Origin: Acestrorhynchus altus
Taxonomy: Eukaryota > Chordata > Actinopteri > Characiformes > Acestrorhynchidae
NCBI GenBank assembly: GCA_034509495.1
Contig: CM067513.1
Span: 22,151,968 to 22,215,967, forward strand
Reading direction: 5' to 3'
DNA length: 64,000 nucleotides
The notes under the pieces were generated by a model. The model made no database searches, was not told the origin of the DNA, and saw only the letters and a program-made list of their open reading frames with translations. The translations under genes were made by a program, and so were the position numbers. Position 1 is the first letter of the stretch, and the number at the start of each line of letters is the position of its first letter. Below are positions 1 through 33,400 of this stretch, piece by piece.

Positions 1-766
1 CCTCACCCTGAAATAAACTGATAGACAGACAGACAGACCGACCGTTCTCTAATAACTGTCCCTTACCCTGAAATAAACTGATAGACCGTTCTCTAATAAC
101 TGTCCCTCACCCTGAAATAAACTGATAGACAGACAGACAGACCGACCGTTCTCTAATAACTGTCCCTTACCCTGAAATAAACTGATAGACAGACAGACCG
201 TTCTCTAATAACTGTTCCTCACCCTGAAATAAACTTACAGACAGACAGACAGACCGACCGTTCTCTAATAACTGTTCCTCACCCTGAAATAAACTGACAG
301 ACAGACCGACCGTCCTCTAGTAATTGTTCCTCACCCTTAAATAAACTGACAGTCAGACAGACCGTTCTCTAATAACTGTCCCTCACCCTGAAATAAACTG
401 ATAGACAGACAGACAGACTGTTCTCTAGTAACTGTTCCTCACGCTGAAAAAAACTGATAGACAGACAGACAGACCGTTCTCTAATAACTGTTCCTCACCC
501 TTAAATAAACTGACAGACAGACAGAACGTTCTTTAATAACTGTTCCTCACCCTGAAATAAACTGACAGACAGACAGACAGACCATTCTCTAATAACTGTT
601 CCTCACCCTGTAATAAACTGATGACATACAGACCATTCTCTAGTAACTTTCCTACACCCTGATATAAACTTATAGACAGACAGACCATTCTTTATTAACT
701 GTCCCTCACCCTGACAGACAGACAGACCGACAGATAGATAGATAGACAGACAGACAGAACACTCTC
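1..766. repeat. Minisatellite, ~60-bp unit with internal GACA tetranucleotides
   Basis: A unit of roughly 55-65 bases (CCTCACCCTGAAATAAACTG, then a variable run of AGAC/GACA, then CCGTTCTCTAATAACTGT) repeats about a dozen times from the window edge. Copies differ by point changes and by the number of GACA tetranucleotides, so there is a short repeat nested in a longer one. The array is cut by the window start. It lies upstream of the first visible scfd1 exon and is probably inside scfd1 intron 1. Confidence 0.95.
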
Positions 767-3700
767 TATAGATTCCAAGAAATGACAGAAATGAAAAATC
801 TTGCTACTTTGTAAATAAATGTTGCCAATGATTCTGTAAAGTAACATTATAGTAACCATTGTATTTTGTGATCTTTTAGCTAACTAGCTACCATGAATGG
901 CAGCTAAAGTACAAAGCTATATTCAGAATCCATGTGAAATCTTTCTTTCTTAGCCTTTAGGACATGACCACTCACTACATCAAATATCTGTAGATTTGAA
1001 CTTGCCTTGTTTTAAATTATGCCTTTTTTAGGTTTTGATGAACATAAGTTGTCTTTCTGTCATCATGAAGTGTTTCTATTTGAACTGTTCTTGTTCTTTT
1101 CTGGGACAGTATGAATATAAAATGTACACTTTTCAAAATGAGAATTTGAAGTTGTACACCCACTGAGATGATTAAGTAATTGGAGTTGAAAGTTCTAAAT
1201 TGCTGAGACCAGTGCCTCTTCCTGTTGGTGATCATATTTGATCAGATTAGCTTATCTGTGCCTTACATTAAAAGAGTGTACTTTACAGCACTTACTGCAC
1301 TGACCAATGCAAAGCAAGTCCAAGGGGATTTGCAGATCTGAAAAGGATGTTTGAAGACAAGAATGTCTCTTGGAGCACAGATATCCTAAGATAATTTGTT
1401 CAGACCTTTTGTTCAGTTTTTTTGCAAACCTAAGTACAGAGATGTGCAGCCTTTTTACCAAGGTCTGAAAGAAAACCCTCTGCTGAGAGGATATTGGCTT
1501 GAATGGACAGGAACAACCCAAGAACCATCAAGGCACAGGTCTAGGTTTCTGGAATGCCAGTGTTCTAGCAAGAGGATATCATACAATAAAGAAGGCCCTG
1601 TTTCAAAATTGACAAGTAAAGTTTGCAGCCACATGGACAAAGAAAAAACCCTTTGGAGGAAAGTTTGTGGACCTATGAAACCTATATATTTGTAGAAGTA
1701 AAGGTGGGACATTAAAGGCCAAAAAAACTGTACCAGCTGTTAAGCATCAAAGTGGTAGCAACATATTCTGATGCTGTTTTGGAACAGGTGCATTGCACAA
1801 AGTGGATGGAATAATGAAGCAAGACTGCCTCTGAATTCTTCAGTAACATTTCAAACCATCAGCTAGGTGATTGAAATTTGTAGGTATTCCCACATTAAAA
1901 GTATTGATGTAATTGTGAAATTGAAATAAACTGGTTAACAAGAAGCTTTTGGCTTTCCCCAAAGTCCTGACCTCAGATATATGGACTTGCTTAAAATTCA
2001 TGTCCATGCCAGGAAACCAACAGATTTTATTCAACAGTACCAAAATTATGTTTAACAGGAAATCTGAATGTCACTAAAAATAACCTTCCTTTACTGGCAT
2101 TATTGTGGTGAGTTCTGCACTGGCGTAATGTTCTTTACTTTACATAGCTGTGCTCTCACAGAGAAAATGAAGCTCTTGTCAAATGCAAGTCTCCAGGTTT
2201 TTCTTATCCTTATACAGAAACAAGGCAAAGTCACAATAATGTGGAGACTGGGGTGGGCTTGAGTACTACAATATTAACTCACAAAAAATTATTATCTGTT
2301 ATACTTTGCAATAAAATTGAATTTGTAGTCAATATTAGTTTTCATTTATTTTTAATTTATGTATTTACTTTTTTATCCAGAAGAAAATGTGTTTACGATT
2401 TGTTATTAACTACAGACAGCTGGCTAAATCTTCAGACTTTACTAATGTCCAGAGGCTACACATGGAAGTACAACAGGATTAAGAGTGAATAGCATTTTAA
2501 TAAAACAACAACAAATATGAAAATGAGATTTGGTTTAAACAACAAGGATACATTACACAAAATGTTTAGGGTGGGTTGCAACAACTAGGATTAAAACAGA
2601 GTGAATCAAGGATCACGGATTTGTTCATCTAATATTGTAATATGTTCAGTGATTTTATTGTAGTTTCACTAAAAAAAATGTACACACAAATTCCATGTTT
2701 TTTATCTAGATTTGTGGTTTGATTTCTGATCATGTTTGAATTTTCTACATTCCAGAAATCATAAACTCCCATATACTCCCAAATAGACCATTGGCAAACT
2801 TTTGTCCACATATAATTGTCTTAAAGACAACCCTTCCCCTGTAGAGCTACATTCCTTCGGGTTTCAACTCCAACCTAAAATTAACACAACCCATTCAGCA
2901 AATTGAGAAGTGTGCAGGAAGGTACTTTCCCAGGAGCAGGGTTTGTGACCCCATCTCACCTAAAATGTCTTTCAATGCTGTAGCATTAAAAAATACATCC
3001 ACCCTCAATATCACCAGGCCTTATTTTGTTTGAAAAATGCACATTGGAGGAGATTGCGCTTGTTGAAATGGGGCATATAAGCCAATAAGATGCTTTTCTG
3101 CTTCAGAAATCACCATGGCAACCAAACGGAACGTCAGCATACAGAAGGTCATTGTCCACTGTTATGTAATAGACAAAAACATGCCTGTGTCTGAAATGTA
3201 AGAAATCCTGTCTACTTATACAGGATTCTGAGGCAGGAATTCACCCAGTCATGTATGAATTGAAGGTTAGTAGTCTAGCCTTATGCTAATGAATAAAGAT
3301 AACACAGCAAAATAGTGAGCTGTGATACCTTGGCAACATAACGCATTGATGTTTTTCTAATCCAGATACAAAGAAATTCATCTTATGAGACAGAGTGGGC
3401 AGCAAGGCATTGTCAGCTCCCTATTTCCAGTATCAGACACAGCCAGTTTCTTCATGCATTGAAATGGATGAGCTATGGATGCAGTTTAAATGAATTTTTA
3501 ACCACTTGGGGCACAGAAGCTGGGTTTGGAACAACAAAAGCATTTTATTTGCTTACTAGTTGGTGTGATCCATAATACAGAGAATATGTTTCAATATTCT
3601 AATTGCTGACAAGTGTTTGTGGAGAGTGTACAACTATGTGCTTGACTTTATTCACATTAGTAATCAGTGTGGCTGAAACACTTGAACACAATAATTGGGG

Positions 3701-3794
3701 GTGTTTACATACTTTGTCATGTAGTGTATATGCATGCTGTCTAGTAATTGTCTGTGTGAACGTATGCTACTGACTAATTTAATTTATTTTTCAG
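767..3794. other. Probable scfd1 intron 1, no exon recognised
   Basis: I find no stretch that would encode the expected N-terminal residues of scfd1 followed by a donor, so exon 1 should lie before the window. A Tc1-like relic fills about 1255-2050. The segment 2060-3730 is AT-rich and unrecognised; its end (about 3690-3730, reading ...tacatactttgtcatgtagtgta) looks like the tail of a non-autonomous Tc1-type element. Confidence 0.55.
1255..2050 (+). mobile_element. Degenerate Tc1/mariner transposon relic
   Basis: Phrases typical of fish Tc1 transposases survive in order: the 'gtttgcagccacatggacaaag' area near 1620, 'gtaccagctgttaagcat' near 1731, a 'ggtgcattgcacaaagtggatggaataatgaag' area near 1787 and a 'ccccaaagtcctgacctcag' area near 1958. 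The frame is broken throughout and no terminal repeats are recognisable, so it is an old, dead copy. Borders are approximate. Confidence 0.7.
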
Positions 3795-26448
<22,654 letters not shown>

Positions 26449-26596
26449 GACACACAGAATCCCAGTTTTCCAGCATTCAAGTCTGCAATCAAATCCTCTC
26501 CATACACCTTCTAAAAACATAATGCTCATATTTGATGTTCTTTATAATTGTTAGTTTACCTTTATTTAATGAAATCACTTGATTAACTCTCTCAAC

Positions 26597-26602
26597 AATA
26601 AA
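26597..26602 (+). terminator. Polyadenylation signal AATAAA, probable scfd1 3' end
   Basis: First AATAAA after the scfd1 stop (149 bases downstream). The 3' UTR would be about 170 bases. Confidence 0.6.
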
Positions 26603-27146
26603 GTTTAACAGTCTTACACAAAGCGTCCTGCTTGTTTCTGTGCATTTTTTTCCCATCTACTGGTTCAGGTTTACTGTTGCTGGCAAATTTTACAAGATAG
26701 GTTAGACAAAAGTATGGTTCATGCACATAAACACTGACAGTGAATTTTGTGGGAAGGAAAAGGCAAGGGTCCTGGTGCTAGGGACATGTTTACATCTTAG
26801 TATTTGACAGACTTGCTGTAGAGTCAGAGAGCAGCGCTAAGTGTCTTAAGTGATTTGACAGCAGAGTTTGACCCTGTCCCAGATGATCTCAATCTTCGAC
26901 AGGATTAAGAAAGTAGAACATTGTCCATAATCTCACTTGTGATGCTCTGTTGGAGTGAGGGCAGCTTTAGCTCATCAATTAAAAGCAGTGTGTCTGGTGG
27001 TGGACAGTTTGAACAGTCACTTCTTTAGACCTTCATCACTGTTGTCTTCACCAAGAAGGCGACAGCAAGAGTGTGAAGCCCAGCTTGGTGGAAACTAAAG
27101 CCTGAGATGAGTCTAATTTAAGAAGATCAGCCTATTTTAATGTAAA
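26603..27146. other. scfd1-opsin intergenic spacer
   Basis: About 540 bases with no recognised gene or repeat. It must hold the opsin promoter and 5' UTR; no TATA box stands out. Confidence 0.5.
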
Positions 27147-29253
27147 ATGAATTCACACGATTTCTCTAATATTACAAAGTATCAGGTTTCAGAGGGAGGA
27201 GAGACAGCCATTGGTATCTATTTGGTTTTGCTGGGTAATACTGCAGAAATTATTCTGTTTTCTAATTTCTGACCATTTCCAAATGGGTTACCTTGGAAAA
27301 CTGCAGAATATTTAATGTTTGGTTTTCTCTCGTTTAGGCTGGCTCTCGTGGATTGGAAATGGAGTTGTGATATTACTTTTGACCAAACAGTGGGAGCGTC
27401 TTGAACCGCAGGACTTCTTCACACTTAACCTTGCAGTGTCTGATGCTAGCATTGCCATTTTCGGATATTCTCATGGAATCCTTGAAATTTTCAATGTGTT
27501 CAATGATGAGGGGTATCTCATACAGACATTTTGGACATGTAAGGTAAGCAGGAAATTCATGCAAATTACCCTGAATTGGTGTTCAAGAATTATATCAATT
27601 TGTGTTTCAGAAATTTTCTGTGTGAAAGATATTCTGTGTTAATCTGTCATCAGAATTAAATGTGTGAGTATTTACTCCATGACCTTTCTTAATGTGTAAA
27701 ATATAAGATTTATTTATTTATATATTTATTATAGCTTTAGCACTTAACAAGTAACGTCACCTCTGATATGTTCTAGACTTATCTGGTGCTCCTAGCAAAT
27801 AAGAAAAATATTCCAGCCTAATTTGGAAACAGCTATTAATACCTGTTGTTGTTTATTTATATCTGTATAACAATCTCTATTCAACAAGCTTGTCTGTTCT
27901 TCTGCAGTATCTGATTAATATTTTATAGTGTTCCATGCACTTCAGCTGGTGTTAGGAGGGGAGGGGTGGAGCTCATTCCAGCATACAGGCATGTGCACAG
28001 TTATCCTGTAATCTTTCTGTCTTGCTTCTTGGGGGACTGGTTAGTGGGTGATGACATGTTACAGCAATTACAGCCTTCTGCTGGCAAAGAAAAGCCATAG
28101 ATTCATGCTGTATGAGATGTTGTGTCTTTGCCAGGTGGGCGGCTTCTTGATCCTGCTCTTTGGCCTCATCAGCATCAACACATTGACGGCCATCAGCATC
28201 ATCCGCTACATCAAAGGGTGCCAGCCTCAGCACGGTATGCCCCAGCTCTGCCAAGCGCACAGACTCTACAGTTTTGAGTTCCCACAACTTAGTCCAGGTG
28301 CTCAGGTTAGCTGGGGTCAATAAGGTCTATGTTAAGGACCAGCCCAACTCCGTTTCCATTCTATGGATCCTCCTAAGTATATAGCCTACACCTCATTCAT
28401 TACTTTTCCTTCTCTGTTCTTTGATAGCAGGTACTTAACCCTGCCTGTTTGTCCTGCATAAACCTTACTTTCAGATTGCAGACATGACCAAATTTCCTTT
28501 TCCTTTTGTGGTCAACAGTTAGACTGCAAATTTTTCTAAACCTGAAAGCTTCTGCAAGAGCTAAGTCTCTGATAAATTGGTGGATATGTTTTTCAGTCTC
28601 GTGTAAATATCAGATCTTATTTGGCTGTACAAATGCTACATAAATCAGCGTACACTGGAGAGCAGCCTTGCTGATGCAAGTGTTTGGTCTTGTCCTTCAG
28701 CTCATCACATCAACAAGTGTGGGGTTGGCCTCGTCATAACTGCTGTCTGGCTTTACTCTTTGTTCTGGGCAGGAGCACCACTCCTGGGTTTGGGCAGTTA
28801 CAGAGGTATGGTCTGGTTTATTTAAGTGTGATCACTGCACTCTACTGTTTATGTTAGTAAAACATCATAGCAACTTATAGGCCTTTTTTCAGGCTATAAA
28901 GGTCAGGGGAAAAATTACTTAGTCTGCTACCATATTTCCAGCTAGAGAGCCCATGAGCAATGTCAGATTAAGTCAGGTTAATCAACAAGTCTGACACATT
29001 TTGTTCAACTTCACAAAACTCACTTGATGTAAATCAAAATGTGATTGGTGGATTTTTCTTTTAATTCTGCTGGTGGCTTGATATGAGCCATTATGTCATC
29101 AGTCCAGCTTCTAAAGGGCTAACCAATAAAGCTTGGAGTGAAAAAAATAGTCAAGATTGGATAGTTTTCCCATGTCATGTCAAGTTTCTTTTGACTCCAT
29201 TGTATTTAGCCATTGTATTGGCTAAAATATTACTTTTAGAAGTGAACACAAGA

Positions 29254-29321
<68 letters not shown>

Positions 29322-30212
29322 TGTGTAGCCCGCAGATATGGAACATGTGAAATTGATTGGACTCAGGCCAGGTTCTCCATGTCAGCCAAGCTTTATGTCA
29401 TCAGCATTTTCTTCTTCAACTTCTTCATACCAGTCTCAGTCATAGTGTTCACATATGTGTCCATCATACGTATGGTCAACTCCAGCCACAAGACCAGTAG
29501 AGGAGGTGATGTCAGTGAGAGGCAAAGGAAAATAGAGCACAGCATAACACAGGTAAAATTGATTTTACAAATAGCCTGATTCTTCCTCTGGTCTGGGAAA
29601 TCTGTTAATCATGTACCTTTGTTTACCAGATCTTTATGCAAAATTCTTCTGTTATGGCATTATTTCTTTATTTTTCTTCCTTTCATGGACATGAACTTCA
29701 CTGATTAATCCTCCTGGTAGGTGTCCCTCTTTCTATGTGCAGCCTTCCTGTTGGCCTGGTCCCCATATGCAGTTATCTCCTTGTGGTCTGCCTGGGGTTA
29801 CCAAGTGCCCCCGCTCAATAGTATCCTGGCTAGCCTCTTTGCCAAGTCAGCAAGCTTCTACAACACTTTCATTTACGTTGGCATGAGCTCCAAGTTCCGG
29901 AAAGATCTGCAGGCTCTATTCCCCTGCCTGAGACTTGGAACAGCTAAGAGCACCACCCTACAAGTGCCACTGGTGGCCCAGTCTGATGATGTGCAGCTCC
30001 ATGTAAAGCAATTCAAGAAGGACCAAGAAGAGGACCAAGACTCTGGGGTGGAAATGGGCCATAATGAAAATACCAGCAACAGAGTTCAAGAGGACAAACA
30101 GATGAGCCCACCTCAGGTGGACACACAGAGTAGTCACTTAACGGGGCCAAGCGACAAGAGTGCCCCCTCCCAAGCATTCCTGAGGAAACCCAGTGACTCT
30201 GGAAGACTGTAA
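27147..30212 (+). CDS. Non-visual opsin, neuropsin/Opn5-9-like GPCR
   Basis: Seven-transmembrane retinal-binding G-protein-coupled receptor. Six exons: 27147-27234, 27338-27543, 28135-28234, 28701-28805, 29329-29552, 29721-30212; all phases fit and give 404 residues. The ATG at 27147 is followed by an N-glycosylation sequon (NIT) before TM1. Seen: GN in TM1 (36-37), NLAVSD in TM2 (60-65), Cys97 and Cys173 for the TM3-ECL2 disulfide, WSPY in TM6 (254-257), and Lys283 in FAKSASFYN, the Schiff-base lysine (bovine K296). Odd: the positions equal to bovine E113 and E181 are Gly100 and Ala167; the D/ERY acid is Ile121 (IRY); the NPxxY proline is Thr290 (NTFIY). The tail after TM7 is long (about 110 residues) and rich in Ser, Asp and Glu. 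It resembles the teleost groups named opn6-opn9 more than visual opsins; I cannot fix the subgroup. It lies head-to-tail between scfd1 and coch. Confidence 0.93.
29255..29326. repeat. (TG)n microsatellite abutting a splice acceptor
   Basis: About 35 TG units with one break. The run ends in GTGTGTAG, whose AG (29327-29328) is the acceptor of opsin exon 29329-29552. No ordinary polypyrimidine tract remains. Confidence 0.95.
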
Positions 30213-30407
30213 GATTACTTTATCATTGCTCTACTGTCCACTACACACATCTCTGAGTAGATTGTCCAGTGTCTTTTTTTAAGCTTTAGTTTTAATTTGA
30301 TTAAAGTTATGCCTGTATTATGTGCTAATTTTGTGCTAATTTATATTAGTATATAGACTATCTTTGTACATTTGCGGATTTTATTGTAAGAAATGGGAAT
30401 AACTGAT

Positions 30408-30413
30408 ATTAAA
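30408..30413 (+). terminator. Polyadenylation signal ATTAAA, probable opsin 3' end
   Basis: ATTAAA variant about 200 bases after the opsin stop. No AATAAA is nearer. Confidence 0.4.
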
Positions 30414-33400
30414 ACATCTGCTTTGAGTCTATTATGTGATCCAAGGATACAAAATCCCACACTGCCCTTGATAGACATTAACAGTAGGTGTCCAACTATC
30501 CAAAGCTTTGCTAGTTAAACAATCTGTGCTGTCCTTTGCAGTAAGTTGAGCCTTATTACACGGATGGCTGCTAGACAGATAAACCTTAGCAGGTGTGTAT
30601 AATGTGGATGTCTGCCTATTCTGCTTCAGATCCCATTGTAAGGCATTAAGCCTGGTGGTCGGCATTGAGAAACATGAATAAGAAACAAAAAAAGGGTATC
30701 AATTCTAAAGTAAATAAAATTCTACGTAAAATAAATTAGCAATTACACAGAAATTCCAAAAGTCATGGGACAGGAACTAGTTATCATGTCTCCTAGCTTT
30801 TGCAAAAAAAAAAAAAAAAAACAGCCCACAGAAGATACATTGACCTGCAGAATATGTGTGTTGGACCTACTGCATTGAATGAAGATGTGATTTCTGCCAG
30901 ATTTGCTTGTCTGTTGCCTCAATGCTAGCCAGATGCTGCCAGTCATACAACCCAAGCGCTTTCATCCCTCTATGACATATTCCACACATGACACTGGGGA
31001 TCAAGGAATGTTAAATGCCTGCACAACTTCAGAATTGGATTTGTCCCATCAATCTGGTACCCATTGTCATGCCTTGCCTTGCCACCACATTGCCTTGCCA
31101 TGATGTCTCTAGCCAGTGTTCAACTATTATTAATGTTACATTGGTTAATATAATTTATTTTGAGTAGTTTACTATTGTGAAGAAAAATGAAAGATGGATT
31201 ATTTAGATTCACATTTCACATTAGATGCACATTTGTTATAGCAGCTTGCTGTAACATTGTAAACATCATCATGATTATTACTAACAAACAGTAGAGGAAA
31301 AGCCCCAGTAAGCCGTAGACCATGTAATTCTGTAATTGTTGTTTTTGGAATATTTCAGTAAGTGTCATGACAAAGTCACAATGATTTCAGAAGGAGAGGA
31401 GGGGCACAGAAAAGGGAATGAGTAATTTACCAGGGTACAGACTTGAGCATGGACAAGAGACAAGACAGGGACTTGATGAGAGACAAAATGGGAGACAAGT
31501 CAAATGGCTGGACCAGATAGTAAGTCAGGAACAGGGGCACTTACAAGACTGGGATAAAATTGATTGGGATAAAAACTGGAACATTTGGGCAAGGGGCAGA
31601 CTGGCAGTCTGCTTGCCAAGAAGGGTCTGAAGGAACGAACAGGGAGGAGACCAGGGAATCATTTAAGGAGGGATCTGGATTGAACAAGAAGGGGCTAGGA
31701 CCACCGAAACAGGTACTCTGATGTCTGGATTTGGCAGCACAAGAACTGGAGAATCTGGGATGGCTACAATCAGTTGCCAAGTCATTGGTGCCCTCTGGAG
31801 AGCTGCACAAGTGGTGTGGAGGCAGGGTCCCTCTTACTGGTGTTCTCTGGAGTGGGCACCCTGTGAGACAGAGTGACTGCTAAACTGCTGCCAATTCAGC
31901 AGCCAGGCTAGCAGAATCTTCAGCCCTGATGAGGGCAACAGTGTCTGTCTCCACAGCCCTCCAGAGTGATCAGACAGTGGTTACAAGTAGGTGTGGGTGC
32001 AGAAGTTATGCTAAGGAATTCCAAGTTGAACTATCTAAGAAAACAATAATTGTATTAAACATTTAATTCTCAATATGATTATTAATAGTTAAATCCCATT
32101 TTCTGAACTTTAGTGTTTATTACATAAATTTGCTAATTTGCTAATTAGTTCTGCAGCCTGAAATGGTTTGCCTTTTCTTTATGGTTAAGAAATAGACATG
32201 CAGATTTTTGATTATTAAAAAATGCAGGTTTTCTTGTTATAATTATGCTGTGATTATTAAGCTGCAGCACTAAAGTTACTCCCTCATGTTTAAGTCAAAT
32301 ATGAAGTTAAGTATGAACTACCAGTTTAACTCATTTTGCCCCACCACCACCATGCTTCTTCTTTCCACAACAAAATGAATATGCAATTTAAATTAAGGGT
32401 TACGCAACAAAATATACTGTATGCACAGCTGCCCAATTACTGGTGGTGGTTCAAGTTAACTACTGGCTCATCCTACCCCACTATTCTTTGGTGTACACTC
32501 TTGTACAAACTGAATGCATAAATACAAAATTAACTGATGGTTTTAGTTGAGTTGTTATGCTACATTCTGTCAACTAGCCAACAGAAATATGAACAAACAT
32601 ATTGAGCTTAAGTGAACAAAACATTGAAACTGTTTTATGTTTAATTATTTGCTATATCATCCCTTAAGAGTATCTGCTGTTCATTCATTTTTAGATATGT
32701 CATTAAAATATTTAAAAGATTTAAGTGAGCTTATTAGGAGCACATCTCCTATATTGTGTAGACCTAAATGTTGAGTAGCATTTGGAGTTTCAAAGCTTTG
32801 GTAGGTGCAGTTGGAGTTTGGCTTTTGTACAGCTATTCTGACAGCGACATTAATGAGAGGGCAGTGTTGTAAGAAAGGAGACCTCTTTGACCCTCTCCTG
32901 CTAATGTGGGAAATGTCCTGCCTTTGCCCTGCGCTGAACATTGTGGGAAACTACACAGCTTAAACACTGGATCTTAACACCAAGATTATTCAATCATAAA
33001 ATGATGAAAAGTTAATTATAATACAATTTAATACACCAGGTTCATAAATTATTAGGTGGCTGTGTAATACAAACTGATTTAGTTAAATAGAAAGTAGAAA
33101 ATGTTGTCTCTGTTAGGTTGATGTTAATGTATGTATATATGTATGAGATTACATTGCAGAAAAAAAAGTGAACCAACTTGGGGTCCAAAACTGAGTTGTT
33201 TCAAACAGAACAGAACAAATGTACCATGTGTGAATAATCCTTTAAGACATTAATTGGGGCGATGACATTTTGCAATCTTTCTCTGTGCTGATTTCAGAGG
33301 TGAGTCATTAAATCCATTTTGACATTATTGTTCAAAGGTCCTTATGTAACACCGCCCTGAAAAATAACTAAATTTAACTGGAGTGTCCACTGCAGGTAAG

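Noticed and set aside
1..766. CRISPR array
   Set aside because: The repeats are contiguous minisatellite units without unique spacers, and the genome is eukaryotic.
3114..3210. ATG-led frame MATKRNVSIQK as the missing scfd1 first exon
   Set aside because: It lacks the expected residues before ALKRMLNFN and has no donor in the right phase.
28048..28323. 91-codon opsin frame continuing past 28234
   Set aside because: The real exon ends at the donor after 28234; the extra codons are intron.
31385..32000. GA-rich stretch as a retroviral LTR or coding exon
   Set aside because: No matching second repeat, no polypurine tract or primer site, and frames are short.
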